Shown here in pieces: positions 55,355-63,458 of a DNA stretch of 64,000 nt. Position 1 is the stretch's first letter. Each line of letters opens with the position of its first letter. The position numbers and the translations under genes were made by a program. The notes beneath the pieces were generated by a model. That model saw only the letters and a program-made list of their open reading frames with translations. It was not told the DNA's origin and did no database searches. This DNA comes from Yamadazyma tenuis (taxonomy: Eukaryota > Ascomycota > Pichiomycetes > Serinales > Debaryomycetaceae), in assembly GCF_029203305.1 (NCBI RefSeq), contig NC_089466.1, positions 558,001 to 622,000 of the forward strand, read 5' to 3'.

Positions 55355-57376
55355 ATGGGTGTAAGTGGTCTTCATCCACAACTAAAGGAGATCCTGATAC
55401 CAGTTTCTTTAGAGAAGTATCGTGGTAAGACATTGGCGGTAGACACTTATAGTTGGTTGCATAAGTCCACTATCTCATGTGCCCAAGAATTATGCCTAAA
55501 TCAACCAACCCAAAAATATGTCAGTTATATCATCAAAAAGATTAATATGCTCAGGCATTTTGGAGTGGAACCATACATGGTTTTTGATGGGGCGAGCTTG
55601 CCAACAAAAGCAGCGACCGCAAAGGAGAGAAAAGAGAGGCGAGAAGAAGCCCAAGCTAAAGCTGACGAATATATGAAAAAGGGAAACAAAAAATTGGCAT
55701 GGAAGGAATTCATGAAAGCAGCAGCAGTCACTAGTCAGATGTCCAAGTCTGTAATGGTAGAGTTGGATAGAATGAATGTCAAGTACGTGGTGGCCCCTTA
55801 TGAAGCCGATCCACAAATGGTATACTTGGAAAAGAAGGGATATGTTGATGGGATCATCTCTGAGGATTCGGACTTGTTGATTTTTGGATGTCGTACTTTG
55901 ATCACCAAGCTTAATGATTTTGGTGAATGTATAGAGATATCTAAAAGTAACTTCTCAAAAGTCACCACTATAAGCGGATTGGATTCTTTCACACCTCAGC
56001 AATTGAGATTGGTTGCAATGCTTTCTGGGTGTGATTATACAAAAGGCGTTCCTGGCGTGGGATTGAAAACTGCCTTCAATTTGGTTAAGAAGTACAATCA
56101 AATTGATAGAGTGTTAATGGCTCTAAGAGCAGAGGGGAAGAAGCTTCCACCGGAAGGCTTTGAAGTCGAGCTTATAAAGGCGGATTTAGCATTTCAATAC
56201 CAGAAAGTGTTCAATCCAAAAGATCAAACCTTAGAAACATTAAACGAGTATCCCGAGCCTTTTGACTTTGATATGGAGCTCGTCGAGCAGTGTTGTGGAG
56301 TTACTTTTGATGCTGAGATTCATGTGGGAATCTCTAAAGGCAAATTACATCCCAACACGCATGAAGTTTTAATTTCCAGGGAGCAAAATATCACATCGTT
56401 GAAGAGCAAATCATTCACTCTGGAACCGAAGATTAGTACTGTGGCAAGAACCAAATCTGTTGGATCTACGAGCCTGAGACGAATGGTGGCCCCTAGAGGC
56501 AGAATTGACAGCTTTTTCAGCGTACAGAAGAGCACCAAGATCACCACCACAGATACCACATCAGATCAACAAAAACTTCAAATCGAGGCTAAAGCCGAAG
56601 TACACACTGAACAAGTTTCCCCTGATCATAAGAGAGTCAGGACATTGTTAACTCCAAAAGAGAATCCACCAAAGTTGGTTGGTACATTTAGTAAATTTTT
56701 CAAGTCACCAGCAGGTGGAATCCCAACTCCTAGATCAACTTTTGATGCTGATATTACTGGGGATTCAGAAATCTCAGACGTTTCCTCGCCCTTCCGTTAT
56801 ACTAAGTCGACTTCAGATAAGGTCGATACCAATAATGTTTTAGGTAACTTGACAGACGATGATATCGATACTCAAACTCAAAGTGACCATAAAATGGAAG
56901 AAAACAGAGACGATTCTCAACCACCAGAATCTCCAAGCCTGAAAATATCAAAACAACCTGCAGTAGGAGACTTTGACTTAGACGATGATGAAGATGACAT
57001 AGAGGAATCCCCAGTCAAGTCTTTATTACCTTCTGGAATTCATTTTAATAACAATAGAGACGAAATAAAGCAGCTTTTAAGAGACACTTTTCTGTTCAGG
57101 CCCGGTTCGAAGGAAAAGTTTCAAGTTCCAAAGGCCCTTCAGAAGCTTTCTGCTTTTGAAAATGCAAGTACTATTTCGATCGCGAGTGCCGAAAGCCTGC
57201 ATTCGGATAGTTCATTTGACTTGAACTCTGAAGAGTTCCATGAAGTTCAAAAACACGCGGAAGTTTTCACCAACATCGATATGAACAAGTCCTTTGAATC
57301 CATAAGCTCCAAAAGAACCACCAAAAGTAAGTTAGAGATAAAGAACTCATCACTATCCAGGTTTGCATATAAATAA
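55355..57376 (+). CDS. EXO1: 5'-3' exonuclease/flap endonuclease Exo1
   Basis: Exo1 resects double-strand breaks and removes DNA in mismatch repair. The 673-residue protein (S. cerevisiae 702) starts MGVSGLHPQLK with the conserved N-terminal Gly. The XPG-N and XPG-I metal ligands sit at the canonical positions Asp30, Asp78, Glu150, Asp152, Asp171, Asp173 and Asp227. A helix-hairpin-helix follows (SGCDYTKGVPGVGLK). The C-terminal ~320 residues are disordered, with a GTFSKFFKSP segment (about 442-451) resembling the Mlh1-interacting MIP box. A GRIDSFFSV segment (about 387-395) could bind PCNA or Msh2. The C-terminus is acidic and Ser-rich, as expected for checkpoint phosphorylation. CTG codons read Ser. 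It is convergent with CGI121 (81 bp). Confidence 0.96.
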   Translation: MGVSGLHPQLKEILIPVSLEKYRGKTLAVDTYSWLHKSTISCAQELCLNQPTQKYVSYIIKKINMLRHFGVEPYMVFDGASLPTKAATAKERKERREEAQAKADEYMKKGNKKLAWKEFMKAAAVTSQMSKSVMVELDRMNVKYVVAPYEADPQMVYLEKKGYVDGIISEDSDLLIFGCRTLITKLNDFGECIEISKSNFSKVTTISGLDSFTPQQLRLVAMLSGCDYTKGVPGVGLKTAFNLVKKYNQIDRVLMALRAEGKKLPPEGFEVELIKADLAFQYQKVFNPKDQTLETLNEYPEPFDFDMELVEQCCGVTFDAEIHVGISKGKLHPNTHEVLISREQNITSLKSKSFTLEPKISTVARTKSVGSTSLRRMVAPRGRIDSFFSVQKSTKITTTDTTSDQQKLQIEAKAEVHTEQVSPDHKRVRTLLTPKENPPKLVGTFSKFFKSPAGGIPTPRSTFDADITGDSEISDVSSPFRYTKSTSDKVDTNNVLGNLTDDDIDTQTQSDHKMEENRDDSQPPESPSLKISKQPAVGDFDLDDDEDDIEESPVKSLLPSGIHFNNNRDEIKQLLRDTFLFRPGSKEKFQVPKALQKLSAFENASTISIASAESLHSDSSFDLNSEEFHEVQKHAEVFTNIDMNKSFESISSKRTTKSKLEIKNSSLSRFAYK

Positions 57377-57457
57377 ATACTGCATTGTCATGTATTCATC
57401 ACAAATTATGTCTATAACATATTTATTCAACATTTCATTTTCTTATTTCCCGTAACA

Positions 57458-58048
57458 TTAATTACCTCTTATTAAACATGCCCCTATGGCTAACCTGGTT
57501 AATTGGATTTGTAAGTTTTCTGACTCGGAGAGCTTTGCATCGTTTAGTTTAAAAATCTTCTTGAATTTAGATATGTCCACTGTTTTGAATAAATATGCAT
57601 CTTGTAGAGGAATATTCTGAGATGCATCGGTGTGAAGAAGCTTGGAGATATGTGTGTTCAAATCCTCGAGGCAGTTTCCGTCTGAGACATAGTCAATGAC
57701 TTTTATACAAATGACATTACTTTGATCTTGAGAGTCATCAACTCCAAATCTTTTAAAGGCATCCATTATATTATTCACCGGAGACAAGTTGAAGATGATT
57801 TCTGTGTTCAAGGTTTTGGCCTTCGACTGCCCCGTCTCAAAATTCAAGATCGCCTTGTAGATGGCGCTGTATAGGTATTCAGTTGAAATGATGTAGTTTG
57901 TGTTTAAAAAACAAAGTTCGTAGTTGGGGTCACCTTCGATAAGTTTCGTTTTGACTACCAGTAGAACATTCTTTGGAACGTTTGCAAACACCGAGATAAA
58001 CACAGTTTTGTGAGGATATGATGGGAATACTACTTTTTCAAATACCAT
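57458..58048 (-). CDS. CGI121: EKC/KEOPS complex subunit Cgi121
   Basis: Cgi121 is the tRNA-binding subunit of KEOPS (Kae1/Bud32/Cgi121/Pcc1/Gon7), which makes t6A37 on ANN-reading tRNAs and affects telomeres. With ATG 58048 it has 196 residues (S. cerevisiae 181). Shared segments are 'YLYSAIYKAILNFETGQSKAKTLNTEIIF', NLSPVNNIMDAFKRFGVDD and a C-terminal AIGACLIRGN ending with the family's xxRG pattern. The frame extends to another ATG at 58162, but that 38-residue extension has no family counterpart. It would also overlap the start of the divergent gene, so I reject it. Only 58 bp separate the two chosen start codons. The S. cerevisiae gene has an intron; none is needed here. Confidence 0.92.
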   Translation of the reverse strand: MVFEKVVFPSYPHKTVFISVFANVPKNVLLVVKTKLIEGDPNYELCFLNTNYIISTEYLYSAIYKAILNFETGQSKAKTLNTEIIFNLSPVNNIMDAFKRFGVDDSQDQSNVICIKVIDYVSDGNCLEDLNTHISKLLHTDASQNIPLQDAYLFKTVDISKFKKIFKLNDAKLSESENLQIQLTRLAIGACLIRGN

Positions 58049-58106
58049 CTCCGTTGTGTTTAATTGTGGAAAATGCGAACAGATTCCTAATTTACATTTA
58101 GTGTTA

Positions 58107-59366
58107 ATGGCTGGAGAAGAGTATAACTCCAATTTGGACCTTGCAGAAGTATTCAATACCATTGATGAAATCTTTGGGACTATAGAGACCTACCAACCCC
58201 CTTCATCTGATCACATATATCCTGAACTCATACTTCAAGAGTCTCAGCATGGCATGAAATATCACTCTTCATTCCAAAGGCACAATCGCCAATTCATACA
58301 GAATGCGGGTGAAACTCCACTAGTCCGATGGCGAAACTCTCATATAGAACAGCTTCAACAGCAAGTGGTTGAACAAAGCTTTATGGGCTCCAAAGTCTCG
58401 TCTCAAAAGGGAATTTCCAAAACGTTTTCAAGACCAGCATCCAATGCATTATTCAGTTGGTCCTCAGATGAAGCATACATAGAGGCAAGAAAGAGTGAGT
58501 TGCTTAAACGAGGTAGAAAGATTAGCGGTGCTTTCCTCAAGTCCAATGATAAAGATTCAGAAATAGAAATGCCTGAAGTCTCCAGTGCTCCACTCACCGA
58601 AAGCTTGATTGACCGTGTCAACTTGAAGATACCTGAAGCTTCAATGATTAAGAAATTGAACTCTGTGATAGACACCGAATCTAATAGGTTTGTCCACCAG
58701 CGAATACAGATCATAAAAACCCATCACAGTAAACAAATATCAAAGAAGATTAATGAGAGGAAACGTAAGGACCACGAGATTCACCTCCAAAGACTCAAGT
58801 TAAAGGAAGAACAATACGAGAGAGAAATGAGGGCTGCTACAGAGGACAAAGAGAAAGAAAAGTCCACAAAATTTCTTGGTTTATTCAATTTCAGCCATTC
58901 TGACACCACTAATGTTAATGTCGAGACGAAGGAACCAACAAGTCCAAATGGCACCACAGATAAAAATAGAATTACAGTTGACAAGAACAAACAGAGATTC
59001 TCTTTTCTTCCAAAGACGAACATATTTGGAACCACCAAAACCACAAATGAGGATATTGAAGAAAATACACAAGAGTCTAATGTACTGCTGCCTCAAATTC
59101 ACATAGCAAGCGATGACCTCGATAAGGCTTTTCAGATGCCTGGAACAAATAAAGATAGCCAAGATGACGATTTTGATGACTTCAGTGAATTCACCTCCTC
59201 GCCTCCTCAGGCCACTAGCAACCAGCTACCAGAGCCAGTTGTGAAAAACCATAGATTCATGACTATCAGCGAGCCCAAACCATTGATTGACTTTGGAGCA
59301 GATGCTGAGGGAGACTCCCAATCAAATTTCAAGGGTCAAAACAAAGACTTGCTACTGCTATTATAG
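58107..59366 (+). CDS. Acidic coiled protein with clathrin-adaptor-binding-like motif
   Basis: The 419-residue product (from ATG 58107; the frame opens earlier only at GTG) is not securely recognised. It has a charged, helical middle (about 185-270, with KKINERKRKDHEIHLQRLKLKEE) flanked by disordered Ser/Thr-rich stretches. Near the C-terminus DDDFDDFSEF (about 365-374) resembles DFxDF-type peptides that bind the ear domains of AP-1 and GGA adaptors. KPLIDFG and a final LLLLL follow. S. cerevisiae Laa2, an AP-1 accessory protein, has motifs of this type, and that is the best guess. The short promoter shared with CGI121 is unusual. Function is unproven. Confidence 0.55.
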   Translation: MAGEEYNSNLDLAEVFNTIDEIFGTIETYQPPSSDHIYPELILQESQHGMKYHSSFQRHNRQFIQNAGETPLVRWRNSHIEQLQQQVVEQSFMGSKVSSQKGISKTFSRPASNALFSWSSDEAYIEARKSELLKRGRKISGAFLKSNDKDSEIEMPEVSSAPLTESLIDRVNLKIPEASMIKKLNSVIDTESNRFVHQRIQIIKTHHSKQISKKINERKRKDHEIHLQRLKLKEEQYEREMRAATEDKEKEKSTKFLGLFNFSHSDTTNVNVETKEPTSPNGTTDKNRITVDKNKQRFSFLPKTNIFGTTKTTNEDIEENTQESNVLLPQIHIASDDLDKAFQMPGTNKDSQDDDFDDFSEFTSSPPQATSNQLPEPVVKNHRFMTISEPKPLIDFGADAEGDSQSNFKGQNKDLLLLL

Positions 59367-59448
59367 ACTCACATTCAATTGACGTGAAAAAGAACTTAGT
59401 ATTACTATTGCCTATATGTACAAGTATAATACACAAATAACTACTAGT

Positions 59449-60516
59449 CTATGTAGTATTAGCCTTCTTCTCCTCTTCAATGAAACACCCCAACCCCATA
59501 AATGCCTCTTCAAGAGCACGTTCATATACAGCCTCTAACCTCCAACCTGCTCCCAAAAATTCTTTGTTTTTTGCAAATTGGTTCACGAACGGATCATAGT
59601 ACAGGTTCACAACTGAGCTGACATTTATGTCAACTATTTCAGGTGCTGCTAACATGCGGTATGGTTTCTCGATCATCCGATCTCCCATAAAGGGTGTGAA
59701 GGGTGTTTTATTACCCTCTTCCACCTTCTTCTGGTTACCAGGAATCATGTTTTCGAACAGTTGTTCTAATTGATTATTGATCTGTTGCAATTGCCTCTTT
59801 CTGCTGTTGCTTCTTTTTAGCAGATTGTTGGTTGCCTGGTTGATTATATCATCAGAGTTGGCATTTGAATTTGAGAGCTTATCTAAAACTTCTTGTCTCT
59901 GTTGTTTTTTAAACTCCAAGTCTTCCATTTCCATATGTTGTTGGATTTTAAGCTTTTCCTGCTTCAAACGGGCCACAGCCTCTTGGTACTGGGCCAAGTC
60001 AGCATTCTTCTGACTCTGTCTCATCTGTCTTTCCAATATCTCCACCTTATGTTCTTTTTCATATGCCACCAACTCAGCTTCCGTATTCAGCGCATCCTGG
60101 TCATTTGCCAAGTTGAACACGATATTCTCTATGTTTTCAAGATATTGATTGTAATCTTTTAAGTCTTCAAAGTCGTCTTGTGTCTTGTTGTAAATTGTAG
60201 AAACTCTCTTTCGAATATCGACTTCTCTTTCTATGTTGATGTCATCAAAGATCTGTTTCTTGAACTTGTTCTTTCGTAGAATCTTCCCACACTTTGCATA
60301 TGGACAAGGGGCTGGGCCTAATGAAAAGATCCTATCCACACAAGATTCACATATTTTGTGATAACATTCAGGATTTATCAAGAAATTCATATTTGGGGAA
60401 AGGTAACGATCTGTTCGACATATCGGACACATGTCATTCCCTCTCTCATCTATGACTGTTAGTATACTTGTTGGCGTGGTTATACTAGATGCTAACATAC
60501 CTTCTGTAATATTCAT
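59449..60516 (-). CDS. TFB3: TFIIH/CAK assembly subunit Tfb3 (MAT1)
   Basis: Tfb3 tethers the Kin28-Ccl1 kinase to core TFIIH. The 355-residue protein (S. cerevisiae 321) carries the N-terminal C3HC4 RING at about 30-78 (CPICRTDRYL, ECYHKICESCVDRIF, CPYAKCGKILRKNKF). A basic helix follows, then the long coiled region (about 85-215, DDINIEREVDIRKRVSTIYN ...) of MAT1 proteins. The less conserved C-terminal part contacts the kinase-cyclin pair. ATG 60516 is the first in the frame. It is head-to-head with PFA5, only 65 bp apart; the pair is also divergent and adjacent in S. cerevisiae (YDR459C/YDR460W), which supports both calls. Confidence 0.96.
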   Translation of the reverse strand: MNITEGMLASSITTPTSILTVIDERGNDMCPICRTDRYLSPNMNFLINPECYHKICESCVDRIFSLGPAPCPYAKCGKILRKNKFKKQIFDDINIEREVDIRKRVSTIYNKTQDDFEDLKDYNQYLENIENIVFNLANDQDALNTEAELVAYEKEHKVEILERQMRQSQKNADLAQYQEAVARLKQEKLKIQQHMEMEDLEFKKQQRQEVLDKLSNSNANSDDIINQATNNLLKRSNSRKRQLQQINNQLEQLFENMIPGNQKKVEEGNKTPFTPFMGDRMIEKPYRMLAAPEIVDINVSSVVNLYYDPFVNQFAKNKEFLGAGWRLEAVYERALEEAFMGLGCFIEEEKKANTT

Positions 60517-60581
60517 TGCTCCAGTTTTTTCTGTTGCGCGAGTTAAGTTTATTAATCAATAATTTTGGATGCTTTTAAGTC
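60517..60581. promoter_or_regulatory. 65-bp bidirectional promoter, TFB3/PFA5
   Basis: This segment is all that separates two start codons. It contains TTGCGCGAG (GCGCG at 60536-60540), a TTTATTAATCAATAATTTT stretch and a T-run. An extra ATG at 60569, 13 bp before the PFA5 ATG and out of frame, would open a 14-codon upstream frame that overlaps the PFA5 start. Confidence 0.6.
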
Positions 60582-61742
60582 ATGTCTTCATTGCCTTCAC
60601 CCCTCCCAAGTAAACCAAGAACTTGGAGGAACAAAATCGTTCCAGTAGGAATTATAATTGGGTTGGGATATCTTGACTTCATTTCCTGCTATTCCTTGGG
60701 CTACCAGGAGATATATACACATCATTCACATGGAGTTGCAATATGCTTGTGGGTTTTGGCAGGTATATGCCAGGTTTTATTATTTATTTACTGGGCTGTA
60801 ATATATGTTAAAGGACCTGGAAGTTGTCCTCAGACAAAGCCTTATGACCTACACAACTCTGGTGATTGCCAGTTTGACAGACCGCCTCCAATTTTCACCT
60901 GTGATGAGTATGGTTATCCAATTTGGTGCAACAATTGTCAATCAATAAAGACCACTAGAGCTAGCCACATGAAAACCGTCAGTAGATGTGTTCCTCGAGT
61001 GGACCACTTCTGTATCTGGATTGGCACTGTGATTGGTAAGAACAATTACCGTCCTTTTATCAAATTTATGCTTTGGTTCCTTGTCTACTTCTTAATTATG
61101 TTGGTATTCCTTGTTCGTTATACCCCATCAAACTACCACAGGGGTGATCCGGGTATCAACAATAATTATATTGTGTTATACATCATGTGCGGGCTATGGA
61201 TACTTATGTTGTCAGGATTATTAGTGTCACAATTGTACTATATCCTGAAGAATATGACTACAATAGATGATTTGAACATCAAAAAAGCAAGAATGTATCA
61301 TAGAAGAAACCCTTCGAAGGAAGACGAAAATCACCCTAAAACTGAGGCTCATCCAGATAGTGGTACCAGGTTCGTTAGTGTGGACAAAGGAGATTTTAGG
61401 TTAGTTGTGCAGTGCTCTGTAAACGATTTGCTTTACAATTTTGGTCCCAAGAAGAACTGGATCAATGTAATGGTCTATGATTCCAGCACCTATTTCAGCC
61501 CAGATGAGAGACTCTACTCTTCAGGAAAGTTTGTAGAAGCAATCTTGATTTTTATTGTTCCACTTCTTGACTTATTTTACACCAAACAGATAACAAATGA
61601 TTCTGAACCTGTATCATTTGGTCCTGAATTTTTGGCCCTACTTGAAAGCAAGATCTCAAGGCATAGATGTTACTTGCCTCTGTATTTATCTGAAAGACCT
61701 AATGCAGAAGAACCTAAAGCATCTGAAAGCTCAAGCACATAA
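60582..61742 (+). CDS. PFA5: Protein S-palmitoyltransferase, Pfa5 type
   Basis: The 386-residue membrane enzyme attaches palmitate to cysteines of target proteins. It has two N-terminal transmembrane segments (about 20-38 and 52-75), then the cysteine-rich domain and two more (about 157-178 and 195-220). The zinc-binding part is 'YPIWCNNCQSIKTTRASHMKTVSRCVPRVDHFCIW', close to that of S. cerevisiae Pfa5. The active motif is D141-H142-F143-C144 in place of DHHC; Pfa5 and Akr1 of S. cerevisiae have DHYC. Cys144 is the acyl-carrying residue. WIGTVIGKNNYRPF follows. The cytosolic tail has a Pro-poor, Ser/Glu-rich end. An out-of-frame upstream ATG at 60569 may lower translation. Confidence 0.93.
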   Translation: MSSLPSPLPSKPRTWRNKIVPVGIIIGLGYLDFISCYSLGYQEIYTHHSHGVAICLWVLAGICQVLLFIYWAVIYVKGPGSCPQTKPYDLHNSGDCQFDRPPPIFTCDEYGYPIWCNNCQSIKTTRASHMKTVSRCVPRVDHFCIWIGTVIGKNNYRPFIKFMLWFLVYFLIMLVFLVRYTPSNYHRGDPGINNNYIVLYIMCGLWILMLSGLLVSQLYYILKNMTTIDDLNIKKARMYHRRNPSKEDENHPKTEAHPDSGTRFVSVDKGDFRLVVQCSVNDLLYNFGPKKNWINVMVYDSSTYFSPDERLYSSGKFVEAILIFIVPLLDLFYTKQITNDSEPVSFGPEFLALLESKISRHRCYLPLYLSERPNAEEPKASESSST

Positions 61743-62036
61743 CTTAGAAAAGCAAGATTTCTCCGAATAACTGCATCAATGCCTATGGACCAGATCGTTA
61801 TTTCCATCTACCATCAATCTATACACCTACCCTAGTTTTATGACTTTGCATTTTAACATAGAATTATCTTAATAGATATTAATGACCTGAATCGCATGGG
61901 CATTCCTAGTAATACCTTTGCTCCATCTGCGATACTAAATCTCTTCTGATTTGTTCAATTTGCAACCAAGTCATCTCATGAACTTTTTGGGATTTCCTAG
62001 TCGCGGAAATTTGAACTCATATACTCTAATTAGACG

Positions 62037-63458
62037 ATGGATTTGGTAGGTGAAATAGTCGAGAAGGACGTAGGAGAACCTACGCTACCATTGCCCACAG
62101 ATGATTTGGACATAAAGAAAATAGAGGACATCAAGAAGAGAAGAGAATCCGCATTTACAACCAGGCTTAAAGGAAGGAATGGTGGTCCTTCTGTGGCAAG
62201 CAAGTTCAAGCAAAATGCTAATAGTCAGCTAGTTTCAGAGAAAGGGTTGAGTGAAGCAGAAAAAATACACAAGGAGAATATGGAGAAACTTGGAAGCATG
62301 TCCGCTGAAGAGATCAATCAAGAAAGAGAGGAGTTATTAGCACAGTTGAATCCTGATTTAATTCAAAGTTTAATGAAGAGGGCAGAAAAGAGAGAAAAAC
62401 ATGTTGAAGAACCCAAACACACGCACCATGAGCATCGCCATGCCGAAGGATATGGAGAGTGGATTGGAGGGATGAAGACGGAATTTGGTGTCAAGGACCT
62501 TACTCATCTTGACAAGGACGATATAGAAAAGGCATTAGGAATCAGTTCTTTGAATATCGAGGATGAAGAAAAGACCATCAAGCCTCCTAAAAAAGTGAGG
62601 TTTGATACTGTATCTTCAGTGAGATATGAAGATTTGCCAGAAGGAACCCAAGTGGAAGAGTCTGGTTGGGAAGATGTAGAGGACATTAACGATTTAATCA
62701 TGGACGACGAGAATCAAGAAATCGCTCCAGATGACTATCAGTTGGTTAATGAAGATGAAGGAAATGATGACGTTCATTTCACTAAACCAAAAGGTACAAT
62801 TAAAGAGTACGGAAAGGATTTGGACCTTAATGACCCCGAATTCTACGATCAATTACACCAAAAGTATTACCCAGACTTACCCAAAGAGACATCGAAGTTG
62901 GCTTGGATGACGGAGCCAGTTCCTGTTCAGAAGACATCTACTTATGAGTCCATATCCGATATGAGGTTTGACTTTCAAGGAAACTTAATAGAATTGCATG
63001 CTGAACAAGACCAGGAAAAGGAGATTCCAACATATTTAGGTTTACATCACCATTCCGCAAACCCCCATTTACCTGGTTACACTTTAGGTGAGTTGGTCCA
63101 TTTATCAAGGTCTGTGGTTGCAGGCCAAAGGTGTTTGAGCATCCAAATGTTGGGTAGAATCCTCCACAAACTTGGTCTTCACAAGTACAATATTATGCCC
63201 ATTAGTGATGATGAGCAGGACAAACAGTTTAATGAAAGCGTTAAACAGCTCACTAGGCATTTTGAGAAGATGATGTGGGATTTGATAGACGAACTCCGTG
63301 TCATTGAATCGATTTCTGAGGCTTCAGATGAAAAGAAGAGCACCAACATATCTGTTAGAAACTACGCGGTTGAAGCATTGTGGTTATGGAGACAAGGAGG
63401 TGGGAGGCCCAAAGAAGAAGAAACGACTATAGACGAAGAAATAGCACAGATAATCTAA
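62037..63458 (+). CDS. RBA50: RNA polymerase II assembly factor Rba50 (RPAP1)
   Basis: Rba50 helps assemble RNA polymerase II in the cytoplasm before nuclear import. The 473-residue protein (S. cerevisiae 439) has the RPAP1 N-terminal motif (about 75-120, AEKIHKENMEKLGSMSAEEI ... LLAQLNPDLIQSLMKRA). A charged His/Glu-rich linker and an acidic middle follow. The RPAP1 C-terminal motif (about 270-330) runs from QLHQKYYPDLPKETSKLAWM to ISDMRFDFQGNLI. A helical C-terminus with a TLGELVHLSRSVVAGQR segment follows. ATG 62037 is the first in the frame. It stands 294 bp downstream of PFA5 in the same orientation. The C-terminal 40 residues are Lys/Glu-rich and weakly conserved. Confidence 0.9.
   Translation: MDLVGEIVEKDVGEPTLPLPTDDLDIKKIEDIKKRRESAFTTRLKGRNGGPSVASKFKQNANSQLVSEKGLSEAEKIHKENMEKLGSMSAEEINQEREELLAQLNPDLIQSLMKRAEKREKHVEEPKHTHHEHRHAEGYGEWIGGMKTEFGVKDLTHLDKDDIEKALGISSLNIEDEEKTIKPPKKVRFDTVSSVRYEDLPEGTQVEESGWEDVEDINDLIMDDENQEIAPDDYQLVNEDEGNDDVHFTKPKGTIKEYGKDLDLNDPEFYDQLHQKYYPDLPKETSKLAWMTEPVPVQKTSTYESISDMRFDFQGNLIELHAEQDQEKEIPTYLGLHHHSANPHLPGYTLGELVHLSRSVVAGQRCLSIQMLGRILHKLGLHKYNIMPISDDEQDKQFNESVKQLTRHFEKMMWDLIDELRVIESISEASDEKKSTNISVRNYAVEALWLWRQGGGRPKEEETTIDEEIAQII

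Noticed and set aside
58049..58162. 38-codon N-terminal extension of CGI121 to ATG 58162
   Set aside because: No counterpart in the family, and it would overlap the start of the divergent gene; Met at 58048 fits family length.
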